Source: Agelas oroides (Eukaryota; Porifera; Demospongiae; Agelasida; Agelasidae). Taken from it: DNA of 64,000 nucleotides. The notes beneath the pieces were generated by a model, which saw only the letters and a program-made list of their open reading frames with translations, searched no databases and was not told the origin of the DNA. The stretch covers positions 7,780,167 to 7,844,166 of the forward strand of contig OX422190.1 of the NCBI GenBank assembly GCA_949130485.1, read 5' to 3'. Numbering within the stretch: the first letter of the stretch is position 1; each line of letters begins with the position of its first letter. Shown piece after piece: positions 54,442 to 64,000 of this stretch. A program made the position numbers and the translations under genes.

Positions 54442-56607
54442 TTTTGATCATGTTACTGCACTCAGTGTGCTGCAGAACTTTCATTGAGGGTGGAGTTCAT
54501 ATACACTGTGTAGACGTGTAAGGTGTATCTATGAGACACAACCTTAATGGAAGTTCTGCGCTATAGTGCTTAGAACGCACTTAACAGGATCAAACCACTC
54601 AACCGAGTAACGTCTACCTGGGACTGTATGTTCACAGGGATTCTTGATATTGATGTACATGTAATCGTTTCGCACTTGGATTTTTTTCATCATGCTAGAG
54701 GACATTTCATAGTCCTTGAGTTTCAGGAACTCAGTACGTGAAAAGTGAGAGTAGTAGTCTATCAACAACACGACAAGTGCAGAAATTGGGTTTGTGAAAA
54801 CAGTCTTGTGCATTTTAGAGCTGAGGTTTCGTATGTGTTGAAGTGACTTCTCTTGACATAACATGTGATGGTAAATGTAGTCTCGAGTCATGGCGGACAC
54901 TTGTACGTACTGCGGCTGTTTGTTGGACTTGACGGAGGAAGATAAGAGAGAAGGAGCAAGTTTTTTTCTTGCTGATTTAGTTGCTACATGTACATTCAGG
55001 AGCACATAAGAATGGGCGGCTTGAGTAAGAGCGTGTAACTCCAATAGAAGCCCATAGTCCGGTCAAAATTATTAAACCGTACTAAAAATAGAACATCTGG
55101 TCACATACTTTGCAACAATGGATTAATATTATGTCAACGCAGCATGCGCAGTACATGTACGTGTTAGTATTGGCTGTAAATTCCGACCAGAATTTCAATT
55201 TTACAGAGTTACACGCTCTTACTCAAGCCGCTCAAAGTCGTCGTGCCGCGATGTCACATGCGAATCGGTCCCAGGCTCTCCCCCTCCGTTTTTATTTTTC
55301 GTCTGGGCGAGGGGAGAGCCTGGGAACGAGGCTACAATAATTTTTACAGTAGAGAGAGTCTGAAAACTAACTCTACTAGAGTCGTTGAGGTGAATGCCCC
55401 ATGTGAAGATAGATGACTAACTATACTAGAGTTGAATCCCCCGGACATGTGAAGGTAGCATTGGTTGCAGTAAATAGTTGTTGGTGCTGTAATGATACAA
55501 CATACATTGGGAATTAAATACCCTTTTTGTGCTGAAAATATATTTCTTCCCACCAAGCAAAGCTTTCCCATCTACCCCTCCTAGAAATCACCAGCTGTTG
55601 TACTGCACATGTCTAGTGCATTAGCAGTCTATGTGTGGTAGTCCCGGAGAGAAATTGAAAATTATTACAGTGCGTATCTTGAGTGCATCATCGACTTTGA
55701 TGCGCTGTAGTGCTACGCTTCCGCTAATCACAGGGCTCATTCATACTTTGTAAATGCATGAACATCTGATGTGTCTATGAAGCGCATATGAGCCCCATCT
55801 TTAGCAGAAGCTCAGTGCTACAGCACGTCAAACTTTTTGATGTGCTTGAAACACGCGACAGAATAATATTTGATTTCTATCTAAGACTGCCACATGCCTT
55901 CAAGGGTGTGTTGTTTGTGGTGCCAATACCTTGAGGCAAGCACCTGTTTGTTATTGTAGCCATCAATTAGTGCACTTTGTCCACTTGAGGTGTCTGTCAC
56001 ATACATGTACAATTAAAACAGTGGTTACGCTACGTAGCCAACTTCCGGTGTTTTAATTTGAACCGGATGTAAGTCGGAAACGATTCCGTCGCATTGATAA
56101 GCAACAAGCCCCCGAGCGTTGTTTTTATGGACCGCTTATTCGACTCTACTTGTATCTTTTCGAAAGTTAGACATACTTGGTTAGTTATATTGGCTACAGT
56201 AGAACCGGTGTATACATTTTATTTACCTCTAGAGTGCCTGGTTTGTCCACACAAGCGCTTTTCCCTCGAGCTATCTGCAACTGCTAGGTGGAGGTTAGTG
56301 TACGAATGTGCTGCACAAATCCAGATGCCGCATGCATCGACGCTAAAACTCAAGAATTAGCAAGTACAATGTTAGTAGTGGTCGTGATGTCAAGCCCATT
56401 TTTGTCTCTCCACTTCAAAGTTTTCTAGGCGACACTAAAGAACGTGCATTATTTGGAGAAACTGGCGGGGTCCAACATTGCAGCAGCTGCCTTTTGATTG
56501 ATAGTGCATGCATCATGATATGAAACAAATCAAGTATGATAAAGTATAAAAAAATAATTACATAAACCAGGTAATTAAATGACACACAAATAAATAGGGG
56601 GTCAGAT

Positions 56608-57016
56608 CGCCTCGTTCCCAGGCCTCCCACGTTTTTAATGTCATTGGCGTTTACATAATACACGGGAGCGGAAGAGCAGCGAAAACGGGGAAAGGTCTGG
56701 GAGCATTCATCAGGTCAATGACGTCAGGTGGACGCAGCTGGACACGAGGGGGGGGGGGCAACTGCCAAAACAACACATTGGATCATCCATTCGAGTGCTC
56801 TACCGCAGTTTTAGACTCCAGACCTTAGCATGATCGTAACTGCTCGTCTTGACCGGTAGGAAACTTGTTTTCAAGTTTACTGTGTGAATATTAGCCCCCG
56901 TCCCCCTCTATGTCCACCTCACATCCACTCACGTGATGAATACTCCCAGGCCTTCCTCGTCTTATTATCGTGAACTCCAAGAGATGGTAAAAAAAAGGGG
57001 AGGCCTGGGAACAAGC
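56608..57016. mobile_element. Alpha-type MITE nested in the 2.7-kb transposon
   Basis: Left 'cgcctcgttcccaggcctcc', right 'ggaggcctgggaacaagc'. Inner arms pair around 'gaaaggtctgggagcattca' and 'gaatactcccaggccttcc'. The likely duplication 'gtcagat'/'gtcagagat' is imperfect. Confidence 0.7.
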
Positions 57017-57027
57017 AACAGTCAGAG

Positions 57028-57195
57028 ATGTCTGATTGTGTTCAGACTCCCAGCAAAACAACGAGGACAGTTCTATACTGCAAATGTAAAACAAACTGTT
57101 CAAAGCGTTAGTGTGGATGTGTTAGGCAGCACCACCCTTGTGGGCCAGGATGTGTATGCCAAACCCAGTTTGTGTCAAAATCCACACAGTGCTAG
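57028..57195 (+). pseudogene. Cysteine-rich CXC-like transposon ORF fragment
   Basis: The frame from ATG at 57028 reads VLYCKCKTNCSKR, an in-frame TAG at 57109-57111, then CGCVRQHHPCGPGCVCQTQ. The spacing C-x-C-x3-C ... C-x-C-x6-C-x3-C-x-C matches cysteine-rich zinc-binding motifs of the CXC/Tesmin type, which also occur in proteins of animal DNA transposons. The stop in the middle of the motif and a second stop soon after show decay. Another frame over the same bases stays open longer (to 57316) but lacks the cysteine pattern. Family assignment is inference. Confidence 0.5.
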
Positions 57196-57353
57196 AGACG
57201 ACGTTCCCTGCAGAGATTGTTGCCCTCATACAGACATCACACCAGGTGCTCATTGCATACCTACAAGTGAGGAAGAATCGCTAAGTGAATCTGAAGGCGA
57301 CTATATACATCCATGATGAAGAATTGGAACAGTTAATGGCATGCCATACTATA

Positions 57354-58084
57354 AGTGGTCCCTTCCAAAAGCCACCTCCCCGGACTATCCATAGCAGTCC
57401 ATCCTGGACCATCCATGGCACTTACGGAACTGCAAACAGTCCCCCCTCGCCATAATTGATCCGCCCTCTACTTCACTATTCCAGGTCACAAACGTGCCCT
57501 ATAGAGTCAACTATAGAGTGAGAAAGCTTACTGAAGTAGCCCAAACTTAAGTCTCCACGTTCCGAACCAGAGGCCCTATGATAATAATTCCCAAATTAAT
57601 AGATTCCACATTTGATCGAATACTGCGCTTGTTGTTCTTCACGTAGTTAGCTGGATACCTCTTCTCAGTGAAATAATAAAAATATGCCTTTCCCAACATG
57701 TGACTTCGTCATCCTCCTTTAGTAGCTTGGAGATATTCCAGACTCTACTATTTGCCGGGGAGGGGGAGGGTGGGGGGGGGGGGGGGGGGGGGTTACTGGG
57801 TGAGTAGCTAAAGGGCCTCGAGTCCATAACTTCGAATACACTGAGTGGTCATAGTTTTAGCTCGCCTTGAAAACCCAGCCTAAGGCTGATTGGTCAGTTT
57901 CATCCTTCCTGGTAAACTTATCAACGTTGACAAGCTCGCTGAACACCATGTCAGGGGTGGGACCATTTGTGGCAAGGGGGGACTAGGTATGGCTGCAATA
58001 TTTGGTCCAGGCAGACCAATTATTCTGCTATGGACAGTCTGGGGGACCACTTTTGAGGGTGGACCATCCACGACATGACAGGCA
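57354..58084. mobile_element. GGTCC/GGACC-rich element, copy 2, nested
   Basis: The ends are inverted relatives of those of 44612-46108. 57354-57480 matches the inverse of about 45925-46100, and 57865-58084 matches the inverse of about 44612-44840 ('gctgggttttcaaggc', 'accatgt/atggtgttcagc'). So it is the same family in reverse orientation with a shorter interior. Confidence 0.7.
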
Positions 58085-58690
58085 GACGTATTTGGAGAAG
58101 TCATTGATAAGGAAAATTTTTACAAGATTGTTTTGAATTTCATTTGCAATTCTGGTCAACTTCAAAACTTTTTATGCACAGGGCAGGCAAAAGTTACTTT
58201 TACCACGTTTTATAACCACGCATTTTACTACTCACCTCTTAACTGTTGCATAATTCCAGATGGAGCACACCACTTCGAAACACCTCCAGAAAACGCTTTA
58301 ACCTGTTGCAGACAAAAAAGAAAAACTAAGTACTCAAAATATAGACAGTGTAGCACCGTTCTACCATAGTTTTATTCTACTCACAAAAGGCATCTGGATT
58401 TGTGCAGCACAATCAGACACCTACCTTAGAAAGCAGCATCGGAACATGCCCCAGAAAATCCCGTCACAGAGCATGCATGGTGGCAAATCTAGGCAAATAA
58501 ACACTGCAAATAACGAAAAGGGTGCCTAATAGTATCGACCATCTGAAAAAGGGCCGCCAACAGCACCCTACATTCACCTAAGAAGGTCGCAAACTCGACA
58601 CTCGATTTCAGCCGCCATCGCGCTCCTGCCACGTGCTCGTACTTTTCCCCAGCCGCTGTTAATTAAAACCTTCCAAATAAGGAAATTATT
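58085..58690. other. Right part of the 2.7-kb transposon, unassigned
   Basis: No recognisable coding motif. The end ('cgacgtagcgtaaccactg') is the right TIR. Confidence 0.4.
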
Positions 58691-58762
58691 GCGACGTAGC
58701 GTAACCACTGAAAATAACATACTCGTGGAGAGAACTATGCTTTTGGCTGCTATCGTATGGTG

Positions 58763-58953
58763 CAAGAGCGCATAAGAACAGGCGGCTAGAGTAAGAGCGT
58801 TAACTCCAATGGAAGCCCGTAGTCCGGTCAAAATCATTGAACCGTACTTAAAATAGAACAACCGATCACCGGTATTGGTGGTAATTCCGACCGGTTTCAA
58901 ATTTGACGGAGTTACATGCTCTTACTCTAGTTGCCCGTTCTTATGCACTCTTG
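58763..58953. mobile_element. MITE, gamma family, duplicate of 36795-36985
   Basis: Same ends and the same 7-bp flanks TATGGTG as copy 1, with a few substitutions, so this insertion predates the duplication. Confidence 0.85.
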
Positions 58954-58987
58954 TATGGTGCTCTACTCGAGCAGTTATGATAGACTC

Positions 58988-59073
58988 TCTTAGCCTCATT
59001 CCCAGACCACTCCCAGATTTTATCTCGCAGCTGCGAGATAAAATCTGGGAGTGGTCTGGGAATGAGGCTAAGA
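58988..59073. repeat. 86-bp perfect palindrome, duplicate
   Basis: Unchanged counterpart of 37020-37105, still perfectly symmetrical in both arms. Confidence 0.95.
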
Positions 59074-59473
59074 CTCTCTCTGTACATGGGCTGAATATAC
59101 CGTGGGGACAAATGAAGCAAGGGCCTAGTATCACAGGTGATAAAGGATGTCGATGACTTGAGTCTTAGGCTCATATCAGCCTGCATGGTGTAGTGAACTC
59201 ACTGGTTGCAGCTTTCTCGTTTTAGCCCAATTATATGTTCTTACTCACCGGACTTCTCACTGACTCAAAACAGCTGCTGACTCGCACATTCTTTGCCTGT
59301 CCCCACAGTAGTTACCCTGCATGTGCAGACGGTCTCTGTCACTTGCTACAGTAGCACTGAATTCTGGCAATATTTGCACACAGTCTGTGCCCTGATTGAC
59401 CTTGAAGAATTGTGATTCAATCTGGCTGGAATAATGTACTGAGAGGAACGCTTGAAATTTCCTTAATTGACAG

Positions 59474-59735
59474 CAAGAGCGCATAAGAACGGGCGGCTAG
59501 AGAAAGAGCATGTAACTACGTAAAATTCGGAACCGGGCGGACTTTACCGCCAGTACTAAAAATAGTAACACGCACTGCGCACGCTGCGTTGACATAAGCC
59601 CCTATGCATTGTTGCTAAGCGCACACGTGACCGGATGTTCTATTTTTAGTACGGTTCAATAATTTTGCCCGGACTACGGGCTTCTATTGGAGTTACACGC
59701 TCTTACTCTAGCCGCCCGTTCTTATGCCGCTCTTG
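59474..59735. mobile_element. MITE, gamma family, duplicate of 37502-37762
   Basis: Same element and same 7-bp flanks TTGACAG. One extra C interrupts the right end ('cttatgccgctcttg'). Confidence 0.85.
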
Positions 59736-59906
59736 TTGACAGTCTGTGTAGAAATCAAAGATTAATGTTGTGTATTTCGGACCTATTGCCACGTCTGAAC
59801 AGGGCAACCTGCAAATAGTTTTTGTCCAGGAGCTATGTAATAAGTCTGTTCAAGTGAGGTGTGGTTGTGGTTGATCACTGGCTTCTTTGTTTTTCATTTC
59901 CTGCAG

Positions 59907-60018
59907 TGTACGCCTCATATCCTTAGCAGCACAGAAGTTCATCTCTGATGTCGCCAATGACACTCTCCAGTACTCTAAGATGAAGAGTACTGGACAGAGC
60001 ACAAGAAAAGCTGGAAAG
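59907..60018 (+). pseudogene. Duplicated TAF10 exon 3 (orphan 3' gene copy)
   Basis: Same length (112 nt), acceptor 'ctgcag' and donor GTGAGT. It encodes the identical peptide; the only difference from 37935-38046 is GCC to GCT (Ala). No duplicated exons 1 or 2 lie upstream within the copy, so it cannot make TAF10 alone. It could only be used by a transcript reading through from the first gene, or from an unknown local promoter. Listed as a pseudogene for lack of a 5' end, although the exon itself is intact. Confidence 0.85.
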
Positions 60019-60727
60019 GTGAGTGCTGTGAGAAACTGTTACCAAGGTTAATCTCTGGCCAGATGACATTTTAAGGAATCAAGAGGTAGACTGACTAATA
60101 TATGTAGTCATGGGAAAGAGCGCCCACCCTCGAAAGAGAATAGGGTCCAAATGGGCTCCCATCCTCGAGCAAGCTTAACATGACTAATAAAGTGCACAGT
60201 GCCACTTGTGCAGTTTGAGAAGTACAGCCACTCCCTTCTTTTTATTCAGACTTGTAAAGTGCTCTGCCCGTGGGTGCTCTTTTGCCAGACTATGGTAATA
60301 GTCACATGATCGACATCTTTGTGACAGTCTAATCGGGGAATGAATGATTAACTACTACCAGTCATTCTAAAGTCAACAATCTTCATTGATCTCAATTTGC
60401 ATTGTTACCTAGGCAGGAAGTTGACTTTAACTTTACGATATGGCCGTGCAGATTTATGTGTGCGCACAGTAGTCATCTGCTAAAATTTGGAGCAGTCAGA
60501 CCTGAGCAACATGTTGAATTAGGGAGTTGGGGTGGGGGGAGGGGAGAGGGGGGAAGGAGAGGGAAGGATGTGTGTGTGTGTGTGTGTGTGGGGGGGGGGG
60601 AGGGGGGAAGGAGAGGAAAGGATCTGTGTGTGTGTGGGGGGGGGGGGGGGGGGAGGGGGGAAGGAGAGGAAAGGATCTGTGTGTGTGGGGGGGGGGGGGT
60701 GGGGGGGGGAAGGAGAGGAAAGGATCT

Positions 60728-60758
<31 letters not shown>

Positions 60759-61732
60759 GAGAGGAAAGGAGGAGGGAGGGGAGGGAGAGTGTGGCGAGCG
60801 CAAAGCGTGAGGCGCATGAGGCTCAGATATTAACATGCTTCAGACTTGACAGTCAGACCTTAGCCTAAGTCAAAGTCAGAGAGAAAGGTGAGAAATAAAG
60901 AAGAGAAAATAAAGAGGAGAAAAAAGACAGTGACTCAGGGAGGGACTCGAACCCGCGACCTGGCAAATGCCTGCCATGCTCTAACCAACTGAGCTACCGA
61001 GTCACTCGGCAACTCAGTGGCTGAGTTCGAGTACTTAAGGCTGAGCTGCCAGGGATCCAGCCGAAGCGATACCAAGCTGGCATGTTCGATAGGGAGGGTG
61101 CGGCGAGACACAACCTTAATGGAAGTTCTGCGCTATAGTGCTTAGAACGCAATAGCAGGATCAATCTACTCAACCGAGTATTGTCTTATTTCTACCCAGG
61201 ACTACCATACTTGTAAATTTCCCTACCGTCTACCCGGGACTGTATGTTCACAGGGATTCTTGATACTGATGTAATCGGTTCACACTTGGGTTTTCTTCAA
61301 CATGCTAGGATGTGTGTGTGTGGGGGGGGGGGAGGGGAAGGGAGGGGAGAGGAAAGGATCTGTGTGTGTGTGTGGGGGGGGGAATTGTGTGTGTTCATAA
61401 ATTTGAGGAGGGAGAGGGAGGGGGAGATGGAGGAGAAAGGAGGGGAGGGTAGAGTGGGAGGGGAAGAGGAAGAGGAAGGGGAGGGGGAGGAGGAGAGGGA
61501 GGGGAAAGGGAAGGAGAAGGGAGAGGGGGGAGACTGGGAGAGGGAGGTGAGAGGGGGAGACTGCGAGAGGGAGAGGGAGGGGAGAAGAGAGGGACAAGGA
61601 GATGGAGGGGGCTGGGGGAGGGAGTAGGAGAAAGGGACAAGATCCTGGGAAGCCATGAGTATGAACCTTAACAGTGACTCAGTCACGGATATTAATAGTT
61701 GAATGCAGTTACATTTGTATTATCTTTCTCAG
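60019..61732. repeat. Duplicated intron 3: expanded G-rich repeats and SINE
   Basis: Counterpart of 38047-39695. The GGGGAGG/(GT)n/poly-G tract at about 60530-60785 has two extra blocks compared with copy 1. A SINE lies at 60789-61047. The purine-rich tract at about 61400-61640 is shorter than in copy 1. Long open frames across these tracts are artefacts. Confidence 0.85.
60789..61047 (-). mobile_element. tRNA-derived SINE, duplicate
   Basis: Counterpart of 38735-38991. The tRNA-like head (60932-61003, 72 nt) has a better hairpin in this copy: TGGCA/TGCCA around a 6-nt loop. Confidence 0.8.
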
Positions 61733-61822
61733 GACCGCAAATACACTCTGACACTGGAGGACTTGGCACCAGCACTCAGCGAGTATGGAATCAACTTAAA
61801 GAAACCAAGCTTTTTTACTTAG
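61733..61822 (+). pseudogene. Duplicated TAF10 exon 4 (orphan 3' gene copy)
   Basis: Same 90 nt after acceptor 'ctttctcag', with an intact TAG stop. The only difference from 39696-39785 is CTC to CTG (Leu). The downstream polyadenylation hexamer of copy 1 (AATAAA) reads AACAAA here. Together with 59907-60018 it could form an intact alternative 3' end of TAF10. Confidence 0.85.
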
Positions 61823-62124
61823 CTACACTTGTAATAGCAATATGCAAACGAAGAATCCGCAATATGTACCTAGTTCTCCTCTATTAGCTTTTTCAGTGAT
61901 GAATCTGATGATGCATGTTCATTTTTGTTATAATATTGTTTGTGTCACAGTTGTCATCTCTAAGCTCATATATATTATAATTTATAGGTAAACTCACTAG
62001 CATCAATTCCCATGCCTTTTCCCCTGTGATCGCTTATGGCATGGTAATTGTCTTTGCAAACAAAAATAATGGTGATATAAATGCCGTTGCGGGCGGTTGA
62101 TGAGAAACTAATAATCAACAAATA

Positions 62125-62471
62125 GGGGCTTTCCAAAACCACGCCCCCTCCATTAAATTTTGTCCCAGCATCTTGATCTACCTACCATAGTTAGTACTCT
62201 ATGACTGCAGACTGACTTGCAAATTTCAGCTTTATACCATGTTTCATTTGTTGGATATGCAGGCTTCAAGTTTGAAACTTTCCTGTATATTTAGATGGAG
62301 AATGGGTCCGAGCTAATGTATGGGAATTTGAGTGTGCAGATCTCAGAAATTAAACAAAGCTATCCAGCTCAAATTTTCAACTTAGTCTCTTCCTAATGAG
62401 TACTAAGTCATATCTAAAACTCAGGACAATCAGAGGTACTCCCCAAAAGTGGGTGGGTTTTGGAAAACCCC
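62125..62471. mobile_element. 347-bp TA-flanked MITE, copy 2 only
   Basis: Begins GGGGCTTTCCAAAACCAC and ends with the inverse 'gtgggttttggaaaacccc', with TA directly outside each end. Copy 1 lacks it (about 40046-40056, 'caaccaattggggcttgag'). TA flanks suggest a Tc1/mariner-type non-autonomous element, but the empty site in copy 1 has no clear TA, so the duplication is not proven. Confidence 0.7.
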
Positions 62472-62595
62472 TATTGGGGCTTGAGTTGACAGATTGGACT
62501 GTGGCAAATGCATTTTCAGCCTCATTCCCACCCCAGGTTGTTAAGGATCCTAATGGTGTGGGTATGAGGCTAGGTTGTCAGTGATCACTGTACAC

Positions 62596-62829
62596 TTAGC
62601 CTCGTTCCCAGGCTCCTCCGGGAACAAGGTAGCGGCCAACTTACCGGTACTACATGTATCTAGTTATCGGGGATTGAATATCATACACACCGAGCGTTGA
62701 ACGCATAAGTTGGTTGAACAACGCACAAAACGTCCTATTTCGATTACGCCATGCTTACGTAGAAAAGATACCAGGCTAGCTCTCCACGTGTGTACACTTC
62801 GCGTTCCGGAGAGCTTGGGAACGAGGCTA
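62596..62829. mobile_element. Alpha-family MITE, copy 2 only
   Basis: Ends 'ttagcctcgttcccaggct' and 'agcttgggaacgaggcta', flanked by ACTGTACAC on both sides (9 bp). In copy 1 a different alpha element (40177-40253) sits a few bases further right at the same locus. Confidence 0.75.
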
Positions 62830-64000
62830 ACTGTACACTACTATATAGGGCTAGTGTATTGTACATACTGGGCAGTTAATCAGTCCTTTAATCATTTATT
62901 TTGCAATGTAACTTGGTACTTTCAGTACTGGTTGGTGGTAAAAGTAGCTAGACTTGAGCCCATGCAGGCTTTCTGTCCAGAGTTTGTCTTGCAGCTTTGG
63001 ATAAACATCTGACCAAAGCTGTGAGAAAATCCGGAACAGAAAGCATGGTAGTAAGTAGCTAGCTACCATTAATTTTTACCAAACAGGAGGATATAGACGT
63101 ACACACAGAAGATTGACTCCAGCCACTGTACATGGCAGTGTAGTACTGGGAAGAATCAATCAACAATCGATTTCAGCTAATCTGAATCTGGTAAATCAAT
63201 AATTATTGCTAGCATAGTATGATTACTGTCATACTTGCAACATGAGCAAAAAAGTATATACTTGGTGGCATAATCGAGTCCTAGGATACAATATATTATG
63301 TGTGTATAGAGTACATAGATGGTGTCACAGACCATAACAATATATAGCACAACAACTGAAGACAGTTGTAGATTCTGGATTGTATACAATGCAGTACCCT
63401 TTCAGTGTGTCAACTGTCATTGTGGTGCAGTATTGTATTATAGTAGTAGGTTATCAATGCAGAGTACATCAGTGAGATAACAGCCTTCTAGCTGCTTTGT
63501 AGCTGCAACAATGTGTAGACGTCATGTTTTTGATCACTCTCTATTCACCACTAACCATGGCCGGGAACAGAATCCACTATATATTAAGTTAGAGGACCCC
63601 CCAATGCCCTCCTACAACAATATGCTTAACACTAACAATGCTACATCATGCAGTTCAGTCGAGTGGTACTGGTAGTAAGTTCGATCACTGGTTACACTGC
63701 TGCAGCAAAATTATGTTGGATTTTGGGCTCACACAGCAAACGAACTCATGCATGCAGCACTAGTCACCTGGGAACGAGGCTACCATGTGTCAGGACTCAG
63801 ACTCAGATTGATGTTAGTAATGATATGACTGTACAACCCTCTGGATGCCCACACAATACAGTATAGGAGCACTTCTAGCCGCACCTAGCCTCTTTCCCGA
63901 GTCTCCCTGCCTGGGAACGAGGCTAAGCTGCACTTATGAACAGATGTAGCTAGCCAGAGAAAATATTGTAGTTTGACAAACGGAGTAGTTCTTTCTTCAA
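62830..64000. other. End of copy 2, no gene inside the window
   Basis: Counterpart of about 40263-41474. It contains a minimal alpha hairpin at 63886-63925 and a lone alpha terminus at 63768-63782. By alignment with copy 1, a second deacetylase start codon would lie about 425 bases past the window end if the duplication continues. Confidence 0.6.

Larger units (their letters stand above)
56019..58710. mobile_element. 2.7-kb TIR transposon inserted in copy 2
   Basis: The ends are inverted repeats CAGTGGTTACGCTACGT (17 bp, slightly extendable). AAAA stands on both sides (56015-56018, 58711-58714); copy 1 has the uninterrupted site 'attaaaataac' near 36736, giving a 4-bp target duplication. Inside are an alpha-type MITE (56608-57016), a broken cysteine-rich frame (57028-57195) and a GGTCC element (57354-58084). 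A poly-G tract lies at about 57772-57792. Without an intact transposase I cannot name the superfamily; a 4-bp duplication is compatible with Chapaev, Sola or Academ types. Confidence 0.88.
53984..64000 (+). repeat. Tandem segmental duplication, copy 2 (continues past the window)
   Basis: Same order and orientation as copy 1 (32724-41474). Differences: deletion of about 1.65 kb at 55225, no beta MITE at 56000, a 2.7-kb transposon at 56019-58710, longer G-rich tracts in the intron, a 347-bp element at 62125-62471 and a different alpha MITE near 62596. The match is still running at 64000. Confidence 0.95.

Overview
The window looks like nuclear DNA from an invertebrate animal. Genes are sparse, one gene is spliced with GT-AG introns, and the space between exons is packed with short inverted-repeat transposons (MITEs), minisatellites and a tRNA-derived SINE. 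The content would fit a sponge or another early-branching marine animal, but this is inference; nothing here fixes the species.

Five genes can be supported. (1) An intronless minus-strand Golgi-type sulfotransferase (1141-2208). (2) An intronless plus-strand gene for a protein with repeated ubiquitin-like (beta-grasp) modules, cut by one in-frame TGA (6015-7607). (3) TAF10, the TFIID/SAGA histone-fold subunit, in four short exons (8056-8169, 9060-9124, 37935-38046, 39696-39785). It encodes 126 residues, and its second intron is about 28.8 kb. None of its exons was obvious as a long ORF; the model was assembled from peptide similarity and splice phase. (4) An intronless secreted chitin-deacetylase-like CE4 enzyme (41899-43038). 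(5) A minus-strand secreted protein of unknown function (51431-52042).

The right half contains a large tandem duplication. Sequence from about 32.72 kb to 41.47 kb returns from about 53.98 kb to the window edge, so the unit is about 21 kb. The second copy holds TAF10 exons 3 and 4 (59907-60018, 61733-61822). They differ from the first copy at two bases, both synonymous, but there is no second exon 1 or 2 and the AATAAA signal has become AACAAA. A second deacetylase gene is predicted just beyond position 64000.

Because the two copies are alike, each shows the empty site for insertions in the other. A 323-bp MITE is in copy 1 only (9-bp target duplication). A 2.7-kb TIR transposon with a broken cysteine-rich (CXC-like) ORF is in copy 2 only (4-bp duplication). 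A 347-bp TA-flanked element is in copy 2 only. Different members of one MITE family sit at almost the same point in both copies.

The rest is repeats: two related 9-bp-TSD families with termini TAGCCTCGTTCCCAGGC and TAGTCTCGTCCCCAGACC, a 7-bp-TSD family (CAAGAGCGCATAAGAA), a TTAA-flanked element, a 729-bp element with 9-bp TSD, elements built of GGTCC/GGACC motifs, nested foldbacks, perfect palindromes and several minisatellites.
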